From assembly GCA_018825765.1 (NCBI GenBank), contig JAHKAQ010000117.1, positions 1 to 12,049 of the forward strand: DNA of 12,049 nucleotides, read 5' to 3'. The position numbers and the translations under genes were made by a program. The DNA comes from Patescibacteria group bacterium (GTDB taxonomy: Bacteria; Patescibacteriota; Minisyncoccia; CAIUEV01; JAHKAQ01). Under the pieces are notes generated by a model that was not told where the DNA came from, did not search any database, and worked only from the letters and a program-made list of their open reading frames with translations. This document shows positions 7,003 to 12,049 of this stretch, piece after piece. How positions within the stretch are numbered: position 1 is the stretch's first letter; each line of letters opens with the position of its first letter.

Positions 7003-7305
7003 ATGTTTAAAAAAATAAAAAACTTTCGGTCGTTGTATTTCGTTGTTATCTTCGCCTTGAGTTTCGCCGTGGGCTATTACGCTAAATCCATTGCCAAAAA
7101 TTATTTAACCATGGGTTTTGACGACGCGAAAATAAAAGCCTTAACCAGCGATTATAATCTCGAGGAAGTAAGTAAAAAAGTTCAAGAAATTCAAGCTAAA
7201 AATCAGCAGGAACTTGAAAATTCGCCCCAGGATTACAACAACGTTCAAGTCCCGGTTGCGGATGAGGCTCCGGCCGAAAACATTAACAGTCCTGAATCGC
7301 AATAA
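7003..7305 (+). CDS. Small single-pass membrane protein, 100 aa
   Basis: The basic N-terminus MFKKIKNFR is followed by a hydrophobic segment at about 11-28 (ending AVGYYAKSI), then a charged helical region (about 38-72, likely short coiled coil, KKVQEIQAKNQQELE) and an acidic, Pro/Ala-rich tail. This would be a signal-anchored protein with about 70 residues outside the membrane. The family is not recognised. It is not SecE, although it follows rpmG, because the membrane segment is at the wrong end. An in-frame TTG at 6949 would add 18 residues, but it lies within rpmG and the ATG at 7003 places the basic residues right before the membrane segment, so I chose 7003. It lies 40 bases upstream of the thioredoxin-fold gene and is probably co-transcribed with it. 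Confidence 0.7.
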   Translation: MFKKIKNFRSLYFVVIFALSFAVGYYAKSIAKNYLTMGFDDAKIKALTSDYNLEEVSKKVQEIQAKNQQELENSPQDYNNVQVPVADEAPAENINSPESQ

Positions 7306-7345
7306 GCAATAATTATCAACCATTTAATATTTAACACCAAAGATC

Positions 7346-8518
7346 ATGGAAGATAAAAAGAAAAAAAATGAATGGGAGGGGGAGGAAAAAAACAAAAACA
7401 AAAAAGAAACAGAAATAGACGACCTGGAAGATGATGACTGGGACGATGATTTCGATGACTGGGACGATGATCAGGACGATGATCAGGGAAAAAACAAGGG
7501 CCCGGAAAAGAAAAAAGCTCAAAACTATTTAGCCGCCATTATTATCTTAGCTGGTCTTTTTACCGGCAGTCTGTTCGTTGACGCCTTTCAGTTGGTTAAA
7601 GGCCAGGGAATTTCTTCAAAAAAACTTTCCGGTATTGACGTTTTTTCTTTAAACGGCAAAACCTGGGTTTCAAACAATGACCCCGTGGTAGAGCTGACGG
7701 TCATAACCGATGACGCTTGCGAAGAATGCCAGCCCGAACCAGTGATAGAAGCCGTGAAGAAAACCGCCGTGCCCACCGCGGTTGTCAAAAAAATAAACAT
7801 AGACGACCCTAAAGCCAGGGAATTGATCGAACAGTTTAACCTAAAATCCATTCCCGCTTTTATTTTCAACGACAAGATAAAAGAAACCGAATTCTATGCC
7901 CAGGCTCAAATGGTTCTTAAAGAAAAACAGGGATCTTTTTTGATTGATAACGCGCTTGCCGGCATTCCTTCAGGTAAATTTATTGCCCTGCCTGAACCAA
8001 GCTCGGCCACTCCTTCCCGGGGGAACCAGGACGCGCCGGTAAAAGTTATGATTTTCAGCGATTTTCAATGTCCTTACTGCAAAAAATTCGACGAAACCTT
8101 TAACAAGGTTTTTGCGAAATACCAGGACAAAATGCAAGTCAGTTTCCGCCAGCTGCCCCTGTCAAACATACATCCCCAGGCGTATCCGGCCGCGTTAGCG
8201 TCTTTATGCGCCAACGAGCAGGAAAAATTCTGGGAAATGTATGACACTTTATTCAGCAATCAGGATGAATGGGGCAAGAACGAAGCCGACAAAACCGTGT
8301 TTACAAAATACGCCGGCGCGATAAGCATCGACGCTGATAAATTCAAAAAATGCATGGATGATGAAACTTACGCTCCAATAATAGAGCAGGATGAAAAAAC
8401 CGCCCAGGAATTCGGCCTGTCCGGCACCCCGTCTATTTTCATAAACGACGAATTTGTAAGCGGCGCCATAAGCGAACAGGATCTCGCCGAAATCATCGAA
8501 AAACAATTAGCCAAATAA
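7346..8518 (+). CDS. Membrane-anchored double-thioredoxin-fold protein (DsbA-like disulfide oxidoreductase)
   Basis: A 390-residue thiol-disulfide oxidoreductase that would act outside the cytoplasmic membrane. Residues 1-58 are a cytoplasmic tail, Lys-rich then strongly acidic (25-47, with a DDWDDDF/DDWDDDQ repeat). A membrane segment lies at about 61-80. Domain 1 (about 112-210) has a thioredoxin-like fold with CEEC at 125-128 and a cis-proline loop SIPAF around Pro170. Domain 2 (about 218-390) is a typical DsbA/Thioredoxin_4 domain with CPYC at 242-245, the KFWEMYDTLF helix and the cis-proline loop GTPSIFIND around Pro362. It also has an extra cysteine pair, Cys288 and Cys336, positioned as in many members of that family. 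By family knowledge, the CPYC domain probably makes or exchanges disulfides in exported proteins. Domain 1 may be the redox partner, which is inference. The ATG at 7346 is preceded by AAAGATC, with no real Shine-Dalgarno motif. Confidence 0.88.
   Translation: MEDKKKKNEWEGEEKNKNKKETEIDDLEDDDWDDDFDDWDDDQDDDQGKNKGPEKKKAQNYLAAIIILAGLFTGSLFVDAFQLVKGQGISSKKLSGIDVFSLNGKTWVSNNDPVVELTVITDDACEECQPEPVIEAVKKTAVPTAVVKKINIDDPKARELIEQFNLKSIPAFIFNDKIKETEFYAQAQMVLKEKQGSFLIDNALAGIPSGKFIALPEPSSATPSRGNQDAPVKVMIFSDFQCPYCKKFDETFNKVFAKYQDKMQVSFRQLPLSNIHPQAYPAALASLCANEQEKFWEMYDTLFSNQDEWGKNEADKTVFTKYAGAISIDADKFKKCMDDETYAPIIEQDEKTAQEFGLSGTPSIFINDEFVSGAISEQDLAEIIEKQLAK
7433..7471 (+). repeat. Short in-frame tandem repeat encoding the acidic tail
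   Basis: An identical 18-base unit occurs at 7433-7450 and 7454-7471, 21 bases apart, giving the seven-residue repeats DDWDDDF and DDWDDDQ. A partial third unit continues to about 7486. Recent slippage within this coding tract is the simplest explanation. Confidence 0.7.
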
Positions 8519-8521
8519 ATA

Positions 8522-8551
8522 TTTTCTCTTAAACGAATAATCTGGTATAGT
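8522..8551 (+). promoter_or_regulatory. Extended -10 promoter of the POR operon
   Basis: TATAGT (8546-8551) is preceded by TG at 8543-8544, giving a good extended -10 element. The -35 region is poor (TTTTCT at 8522-8527, 18-base spacing), as is common with extended -10 promoters. Transcription would begin near 8558, leaving a leader of about 30 bases before the ATG at 8589 with no Shine-Dalgarno motif. Confidence 0.5.
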
Positions 8552-8588
8552 TCTTTTGTATCATCCTTACCAGCGTCTAAATTTTTTA

Positions 8589-9158
8589 ATGTTTCAGTTA
8601 GTTATTCACGGCAGGGGAGGACAGGGAGCCAAAACCCTTGCCCTGATGATTGCCGAAACCGCTATTCAAGCCCAAAGCTTCGCCCAAGCTTTTCCTGATT
8701 TCGGCCCGGAAAGAACCGGCGCTCCTATTCGTTCCTTTGTAAGAATAGACCAGGAAAAAATAATAACTCATGAACCCGTCACCCGGCCTGATGTGGTTAT
8801 TGTTTTGGATCAGAGCCTGATTAAAAATCCCGAAGTTTTAGAATCATTATCCTCCTCAAAAAATCCCGCGCTTATAATCAACAGCCCGGATAGTTCAGGT
8901 GAAATTTTAAAGATTCTGTCCCAGTTCTTTGATTTTAAAGGCAGGATTCACGTTGTTGACGCTCTCGCCGCCGTGGCTGAATTTTCCGGCAAGATCCATC
9001 CTACTGTTCCCATTATTGGAAAACTTATCAAAATAACCGAAATCATTTCTCTTGATGATTTTAAAAAAACCTATGAAAGTAAGTTTTTAGAAAAATTAGG
9101 AGAGGAATCAATAAAGCAGACTCTAAAAACATTAGAAGACAGCTATTATGGGCTATAA
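8589..9158 (+). CDS. porC: Pyruvate:ferredoxin oxidoreductase, gamma subunit
   Basis: The gamma subunit of the four-subunit 2-oxoacid:ferredoxin oxidoreductase, which works in the cytoplasm in the step pyruvate + CoA + oxidised ferredoxin to acetyl-CoA + CO2 + reduced ferredoxin. The protein has 189 residues, normal for the family. It opens with MFQLVIHGRGGQGAKT, the signature GRGGQG nucleotide/CoA-side loop, and continues with FPDFGPERTGAPIRSFVRI (about 37-55), the family's 'fGPErrGgp' block. An in-frame TTG at 8556 would add 11 residues, but it sits at the predicted transcription start and other gamma subunits begin just before the HGRGGQG strand, so I chose the ATG at 8589. The 3' end overlaps the delta gene by 11 bases. 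Gamma, delta, alpha and beta follow one another without a gap large enough for another gene. The substrate could in principle be another 2-oxoacid. Confidence 0.92.
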   Translation: MFQLVIHGRGGQGAKTLALMIAETAIQAQSFAQAFPDFGPERTGAPIRSFVRIDQEKIITHEPVTRPDVVIVLDQSLIKNPEVLESLSSSKNPALIINSPDSSGEILKILSQFFDFKGRIHVVDALAAVAEFSGKIHPTVPIIGKLIKITEIISLDDFKKTYESKFLEKLGEESIKQTLKTLEDSYYGL

Positions 9159-9435
9159 CCAAAGCCAAAAATTAAAATCCTGGAAAGATATTCCGCCCGC
9201 CGGCCTAATCTTGAGTCCGGGGAACTCCCGGGAAAACAAAACAGGCTCCTGGAGCAATAAAAAACCATTTTTTGATGATAAGAAATGCACCCAATGCCAA
9301 TTATGCGTTAACGCCTGCCCTGAAGCCGCGATAAATTCTGGAAAAGACAAAAAAATTTCCGTCAACCCTGACTATTGCAAAGGTTGTGCCGCCTGTGTTG
9401 AAGCGTGCCCCAGGAAAGCGATTAAATTGAATTAA
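9148..9435 (+). CDS. porD: Pyruvate:ferredoxin oxidoreductase, delta subunit (2x[4Fe-4S] ferredoxin)
   Basis: A 95-residue electron-transfer subunit with two [4Fe-4S] clusters that carry electrons from the catalytic site to external ferredoxin. The N-terminal part contains PGNSRENKTGSW (24-35), the conserved KTGSW element seen in POR/VOR delta subunits. Two classical C-x2-C-x2-C-x3-C-P motifs follow: Cys47, 50, 53, 57 (CTQCQLCVNACP) and Cys77, 80, 83, 87 (CKGCAACVEACP). All eight ligands are present. The ATG at 9148 lies within the end of the gamma gene, giving an 11-base overlap that points to translational coupling. The alpha gene starts 28 bases downstream. Confidence 0.95.
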   Translation: MGYNQSQKLKSWKDIPPAGLILSPGNSRENKTGSWSNKKPFFDDKKCTQCQLCVNACPEAAINSGKDKKISVNPDYCKGCAACVEACPRKAIKLN

Positions 9436-9463
9436 GACCAAATAATAAATTAACTAATTTTTT

Positions 9464-10633
9464 ATGCTGGCCCAAACCGGCGCTCAAGCCGCCGCCGAAG
9501 CAATGCGCCAAATCGATCCTGACGTTGTTCCGGTTTATCCCATCACTCCTCAAACTCCCATTGTTGAGAGTTTTTCAAAAATAGTAGCTGACGGCCTGGT
9601 AAACAGCGAAATGATTCACGTGGAAAGCGAACATTCGGCCATGAGCGCGGCTGTTGGCGCTCAAGCCGCCGGCGCCCGGGCTGTCACCGCTTCTTCTTCC
9701 GCCGGTCTGGCGCTTATGTTCGAAGTGCTGGGAGTGGCCTCTGGAATGCGTCTTCCGATCCTCATGAATATTGCCAACCGCGCCCTGTCGTCTCCCATAA
9801 ATATTCACTGCGACCATTCGGACTCCATGGGAGTTCGCGATTCAGGCTGGATCCAGATTTATTCCGAAAATGCCCAGGAAGTTTACGACCACAATTTCCT
9901 GGCCCTAAAACTGGCTGAAAAAGTTTCCCTGCCGGCCATGGTCATGCAGGATGGCTTTATCACCTCTCATTCCCTGGAAAACCTGGAAATTTTAACCGAT
10001 GAGCAGGTAAAACAGTTTATCGGCCGCTACAAGCCCCAATACCCGCTTCTAAACATTGAAAAACCCGTAACCATGGGCGCTATCCAGCTTCCTGATTATT
10101 TTTTTGAAACCAAGCGCCAGCAGATTCAGGCCATGTCCCAAGCCCGGGAACAGTATGACGCGGTTGCCCAAGAATTAAGCAAACTTACCGGCCGTTCATA
10201 TCCTAAAATCGAAACCCATAATTTAGAAAACGCCCAGGCTATTATTGTCGTGCTTAATTCCACGGCCGGAACCGCCCTGGCCGCCATGCGAAAACTCAAA
10301 AATGAATTTAGGGAAAAGGTAGGACTTATAAAAATCCGCCTGTTTCTTCCTTTTCCTCAAGAAGAATTCAGGGAAATAATAAAAAAGGCCGTCGGAGAAA
10401 ACTTAAAAACCATCGCTGTTCTTGATCGCGCCGTCTCTCTCGGTTCCGACGCTCCTATAGCAAAAGAAATAAAAAACGCCTTATTTGACCTTTCAAATAA
10501 ACCTCAAGTTTACAGCTATATCTTTGGCCTGGGCGGCAGAGAAATTTTTGAAAAAGACATAAAAAAAGTCTATCTCGATTTAATTTCAAAAAAAACCGAT
10601 CATCAGGTAAAATATATTGGCTTAAGGCAATAA
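9464..10633 (+). CDS. porA: Pyruvate:ferredoxin oxidoreductase, alpha subunit
   Basis: A 389-residue alpha subunit containing the pyrimidine-binding domain for thiamine diphosphate and the transketolase C-terminal-like domain. Visible family elements are VYPITPQTP (24-32), with the active-site Thr; VESEHSA (53-59), whose Glu corresponds to the cofactor-activating glutamate; GLALMFEVLG; the ANRALSSP block (104-111) with the conserved Arg; CDHSDSMGVRDSGWIQ (116-131); and QDGFITSH (162-169). The C-terminal half (about 257-360) carries the NSTAGTA and VLDRAVSLGS segments. The N-terminus reads TGAQAAAEAM where most relatives have TGNEA, a mild departure. The start ATG follows TAATTTTTT with no Shine-Dalgarno motif. 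The beta gene follows after 9 bases. Length and motifs are complete. The family includes 2-ketoisovalerate enzymes, so pyruvate is the most likely substrate but is not proved by sequence. Confidence 0.95.
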   Translation: MLAQTGAQAAAEAMRQIDPDVVPVYPITPQTPIVESFSKIVADGLVNSEMIHVESEHSAMSAAVGAQAAGARAVTASSSAGLALMFEVLGVASGMRLPILMNIANRALSSPINIHCDHSDSMGVRDSGWIQIYSENAQEVYDHNFLALKLAEKVSLPAMVMQDGFITSHSLENLEILTDEQVKQFIGRYKPQYPLLNIEKPVTMGAIQLPDYFFETKRQQIQAMSQAREQYDAVAQELSKLTGRSYPKIETHNLENAQAIIVVLNSTAGTALAAMRKLKNEFREKVGLIKIRLFLPFPQEEFREIIKKAVGENLKTIAVLDRAVSLGSDAPIAKEIKNALFDLSNKPQVYSYIFGLGGREIFEKDIKKVYLDLISKKTDHQVKYIGLRQ

Positions 10634-10642
10634 CCTATTTTC

Positions 10643-11602
10643 ATGCCAGAAAAAGAAATCAACAATTCGCCTGAATTAACTCCGGGTCACCGAACCTGCG
10701 CCGGCTGTCCGGCCCCGGTTATCGTCCGCGCCGTACTTGAATCAAGCGATGACCCGGTTGTTGTAGCCGCGGCCACCGGCTGCTTAGAAGTTACCACCAC
10801 TATTTACCCCCAAACCAGCTGGAATGTTCCTTTTATTCATTCCGCTTTTGAAAACGCCGCGGCCACTATCGCCGGCGTGGAAACCGCTTTTCAGGTCTTA
10901 AAAAATAAAAAAGAAAAAATAAAGCTTGAACAGGGAGAAGGAGTGTTTGAAAAACAATTTGGCTTTGATTTAGCGAATAAAATAAATTTTATTGTTTTTG
11001 GCGGGGACGGCGGCACTTACGACATCGGACTCCAAAGCCTTTCCGGCGCCCTGGAGCGCGGCCATAACTTTCTCTATGTCTGCTATGACAATCAGGGGTA
11101 TATGAACACCGGCGGCCAAAGATCAAGCGCCAGCCCTAAGGGCGCGGACACCTCCACCACGCCGCCTGGGAAATTCTCCACCGGCAAAACCCAATTTCGC
11201 AAAAATCTTATGGAAATAGTCGCCGCCCATGACATTCCCTACGCCGCCCAGGCCAGTCCTCACAATCTGGCTGATCTTAGAAGTAAAGCAAAAAAAGCCT
11301 TTAGCATTCGCGGCCCCAAATTCATAAACGTGCTTTCTCCCTGCCCCACGGTTTGGAAGTTTCCTCCAGGCCAGTCATCAGAAATTGCCAAACTCGCGGT
11401 TCAGACCCGTTTCTGGCCGATTTATGAAATTGAAAACCACCGTCTAAAGCTTAACTGGGAGCCGCCGGAATTCACCCCTGTTGAAGAATTTTTAAAAACT
11501 CAAAAGCGTTTTTCTCATTTATTCAAAACCGATCAGGGTAAAAAAGAAATTCAAAAAATCCAGCAAAAAATCGACCTGGAGTGGGAAAAACTAAAACAGT
11601 AA
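10643..11602 (+). CDS. porB: Pyruvate:ferredoxin oxidoreductase, beta subunit (TPP-binding)
   Basis: A 319-residue beta subunit that binds the diphosphate end of thiamine diphosphate and one [4Fe-4S] cluster. Cluster ligands are Cys19 and Cys22 (CAGC), Cys47 (ATGCLE) and probably Cys234 (LSPCPTVW). The TPP motif runs from GGDGG (120-124) to YDNQGYMNTGGQRS (148-161), with metal-binding Asp122 and Asn150, followed by the S-PKGADTST-P loop. The C-terminal 50 residues are charged and helical and extend beyond the catalytic core. It completes the gamma-delta-alpha-beta operon found in archaea and in Thermotoga. The ATG follows ACCTATTTTC with no Shine-Dalgarno motif. No hairpin with a T-run is visible after the stop; the next promoter starts within a few bases. 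Confidence 0.95.
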   Translation: MPEKEINNSPELTPGHRTCAGCPAPVIVRAVLESSDDPVVVAAATGCLEVTTTIYPQTSWNVPFIHSAFENAAATIAGVETAFQVLKNKKEKIKLEQGEGVFEKQFGFDLANKINFIVFGGDGGTYDIGLQSLSGALERGHNFLYVCYDNQGYMNTGGQRSSASPKGADTSTTPPGKFSTGKTQFRKNLMEIVAAHDIPYAAQASPHNLADLRSKAKKAFSIRGPKFINVLSPCPTVWKFPPGQSSEIAKLAVQTRFWPIYEIENHRLKLNWEPPEFTPVEEFLKTQKRFSHLFKTDQGKKEIQKIQQKIDLEWEKLKQ

Positions 11603-11608
11603 CATTGC

Positions 11609-11638
11609 TTGACAATTAGGGCTTATCTCAATTAAAAT
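11609..11638 (+). promoter_or_regulatory. Sigma-70-type promoter for the right-edge gene
   Basis: A perfect TTGACA (11609-11614), 18 bases, TAAAAT (11633-11638). It lies 7 bases after the porB stop codon. The predicted leader to the ATG at 11691 is about 45 bases, A- and T-rich, with no Shine-Dalgarno motif. This is the best-matching promoter in the window. Confidence 0.6.
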
Positions 11639-11690
11639 AATAATAAATTTCACTTTTCTTGCTTAATTTTTCTAAAAAATAAAAACAAAA

Positions 11691-12049
11691 ATGCCCTCCA
11701 GTAGTTCTCTTAAAAAAAATATTATAGCCGCCGGCTCTCTCATTGTTCTGGGGCTGGCTCTTTTATTGGTAATAAAGATTATAAATCGCGTTCCCAAACA
11801 AGAGCAGATCCAGGAAAAACCAGCCAACGAAGATCTGTTTCTGCCTGAAGATCCGTCCATAAGTCAAGGCTATCCCTGGGGTCATGATTTATCTAAAATT
11901 TCCCCGGATTCTATTGGTCAGCCGGCTTATCTTGGCGATTATATCCATATGAGCCTCTATGCCCGCCCTGGAACCAGGCAAATTGTAACCATCGAGGCTG
12001 ATCAGCTGGAAATTCAGGGGATTGAAGCCGGCCAAAAAACTCCCTTAAA
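11691..12049 (+). CDS. Single-pass membrane protein, 3' end beyond window
   Basis: The open frame from the ATG at 11691 runs off the right edge, with 119 complete codons visible. The N-terminus MPSSSSLKKN precedes a strongly hydrophobic segment at about 11-30 (IIAAGSLIVLGLALLLVIKI), then a Gln/Glu/Pro-rich spacer (34-55) and the start of an extracytoplasmic domain containing GYPWGHD (60-66) and GDYIHMSLYARPG (82-94). There is no lipobox Cys. I do not recognise the domain; the visible part looks strand-rich after residue 80. The architecture (short basic or polar head, one membrane segment, polar spacer, outside domain) matches the genes at 6013 and 7003. It is driven by its own promoter, separate from the POR operon. 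Confidence 0.8.
   Translation, partial: MPSSSSLKKNIIAAGSLIVLGLALLLVIKIINRVPKQEQIQEKPANEDLFLPEDPSISQGYPWGHDLSKISPDSIGQPAYLGDYIHMSLYARPGTRQIVTIEADQLEIQGIEAGQKTPL

Noticed and set aside
8556..8588. TTG start adding 11 residues to the gamma subunit
   Set aside because: It coincides with the predicted transcription start, and family members begin just before the GRGGQG strand; the ATG at 8589 fits.
1..12049. Recoded UGA (genetic code 25) as in Gracilibacteria or Absconditabacteria
   Set aside because: TGA terminates two intact genes at natural ends (5990-5992 and 6727-6729), and no in-frame TGA is needed to extend any gene.
1..12049. CRISPR array, insertion sequence, phage genes or attachment sites
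   Set aside because: No regularly spaced short repeats with unique spacers, no transposase or integrase motifs, and no direct repeats flanking the tRNA gene were seen; the long repeats are coding domains.

Overview
The window looks like chromosomal DNA from an uncultivated bacterium of the Candidate Phyla Radiation (Patescibacteria), probably of a parcubacterial type. This is inference. The support is a run of small-genome-style, poorly recognisable membrane and envelope proteins, a stand-alone ribosomal protein L33, a tRNA gene with no encoded CCA end, and an anaerobic pyruvate:ferredoxin oxidoreductase. TGA is used as a stop codon (ends of the genes at 5992 and 6729), so the recoded UGA=Gly lineages are unlikely. 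None of the start codons preceded by intergenic sequence has a recognisable Shine-Dalgarno motif; their leaders are T-rich or A-rich.

Layout. At the left edge lie a 13-bp inverted repeat (probable bidirectional terminator) and a minus-strand tRNA-Glu(UUC). All intact protein genes are on the plus strand: a 458-aa protein that may be a very divergent RelA/SpoT-type nucleotidyltransferase (302-1678); a 259-base gap that holds a possible eroded minus-strand gene; a 541-aa polytopic membrane protein (1938-3563); a 772-aa membrane-anchored protein with two near-identical domains separated by a Thr/Ala-rich linker (3674-5992); a 238-aa single-pass anchored protein (6013-6729); rpmG for ribosomal protein L33 (6801-6962); a 100-aa single-pass protein (7003-7305); and a membrane-anchored double-thioredoxin-fold (DsbA-like) protein with an aspartate-rich cytoplasmic tail (7346-8518).

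The right part is a compact four-gene operon for pyruvate:ferredoxin oxidoreductase in the order gamma, delta, alpha, beta (8589-11602), with its own extended -10 promoter. It would oxidatively decarboxylate pyruvate to acetyl-CoA and reduce ferredoxin. A new promoter (TTGACA, 18 bases, TAAAAT) then drives a single-pass membrane protein that runs off the right edge.

How the parts fit. The central genes mostly encode proteins with one or a few membrane segments and extracytoplasmic domains, so this is an envelope-related stretch followed by a core fermentative enzyme. I see no transposase, integrase, CRISPR array or phage gene. The least explained pieces are the duplicated domain of the 772-aa protein, the 458-aa possible RelA/SpoT-like protein, the possible gene remnant at 1680-1922 and the consistent lack of Shine-Dalgarno motifs.
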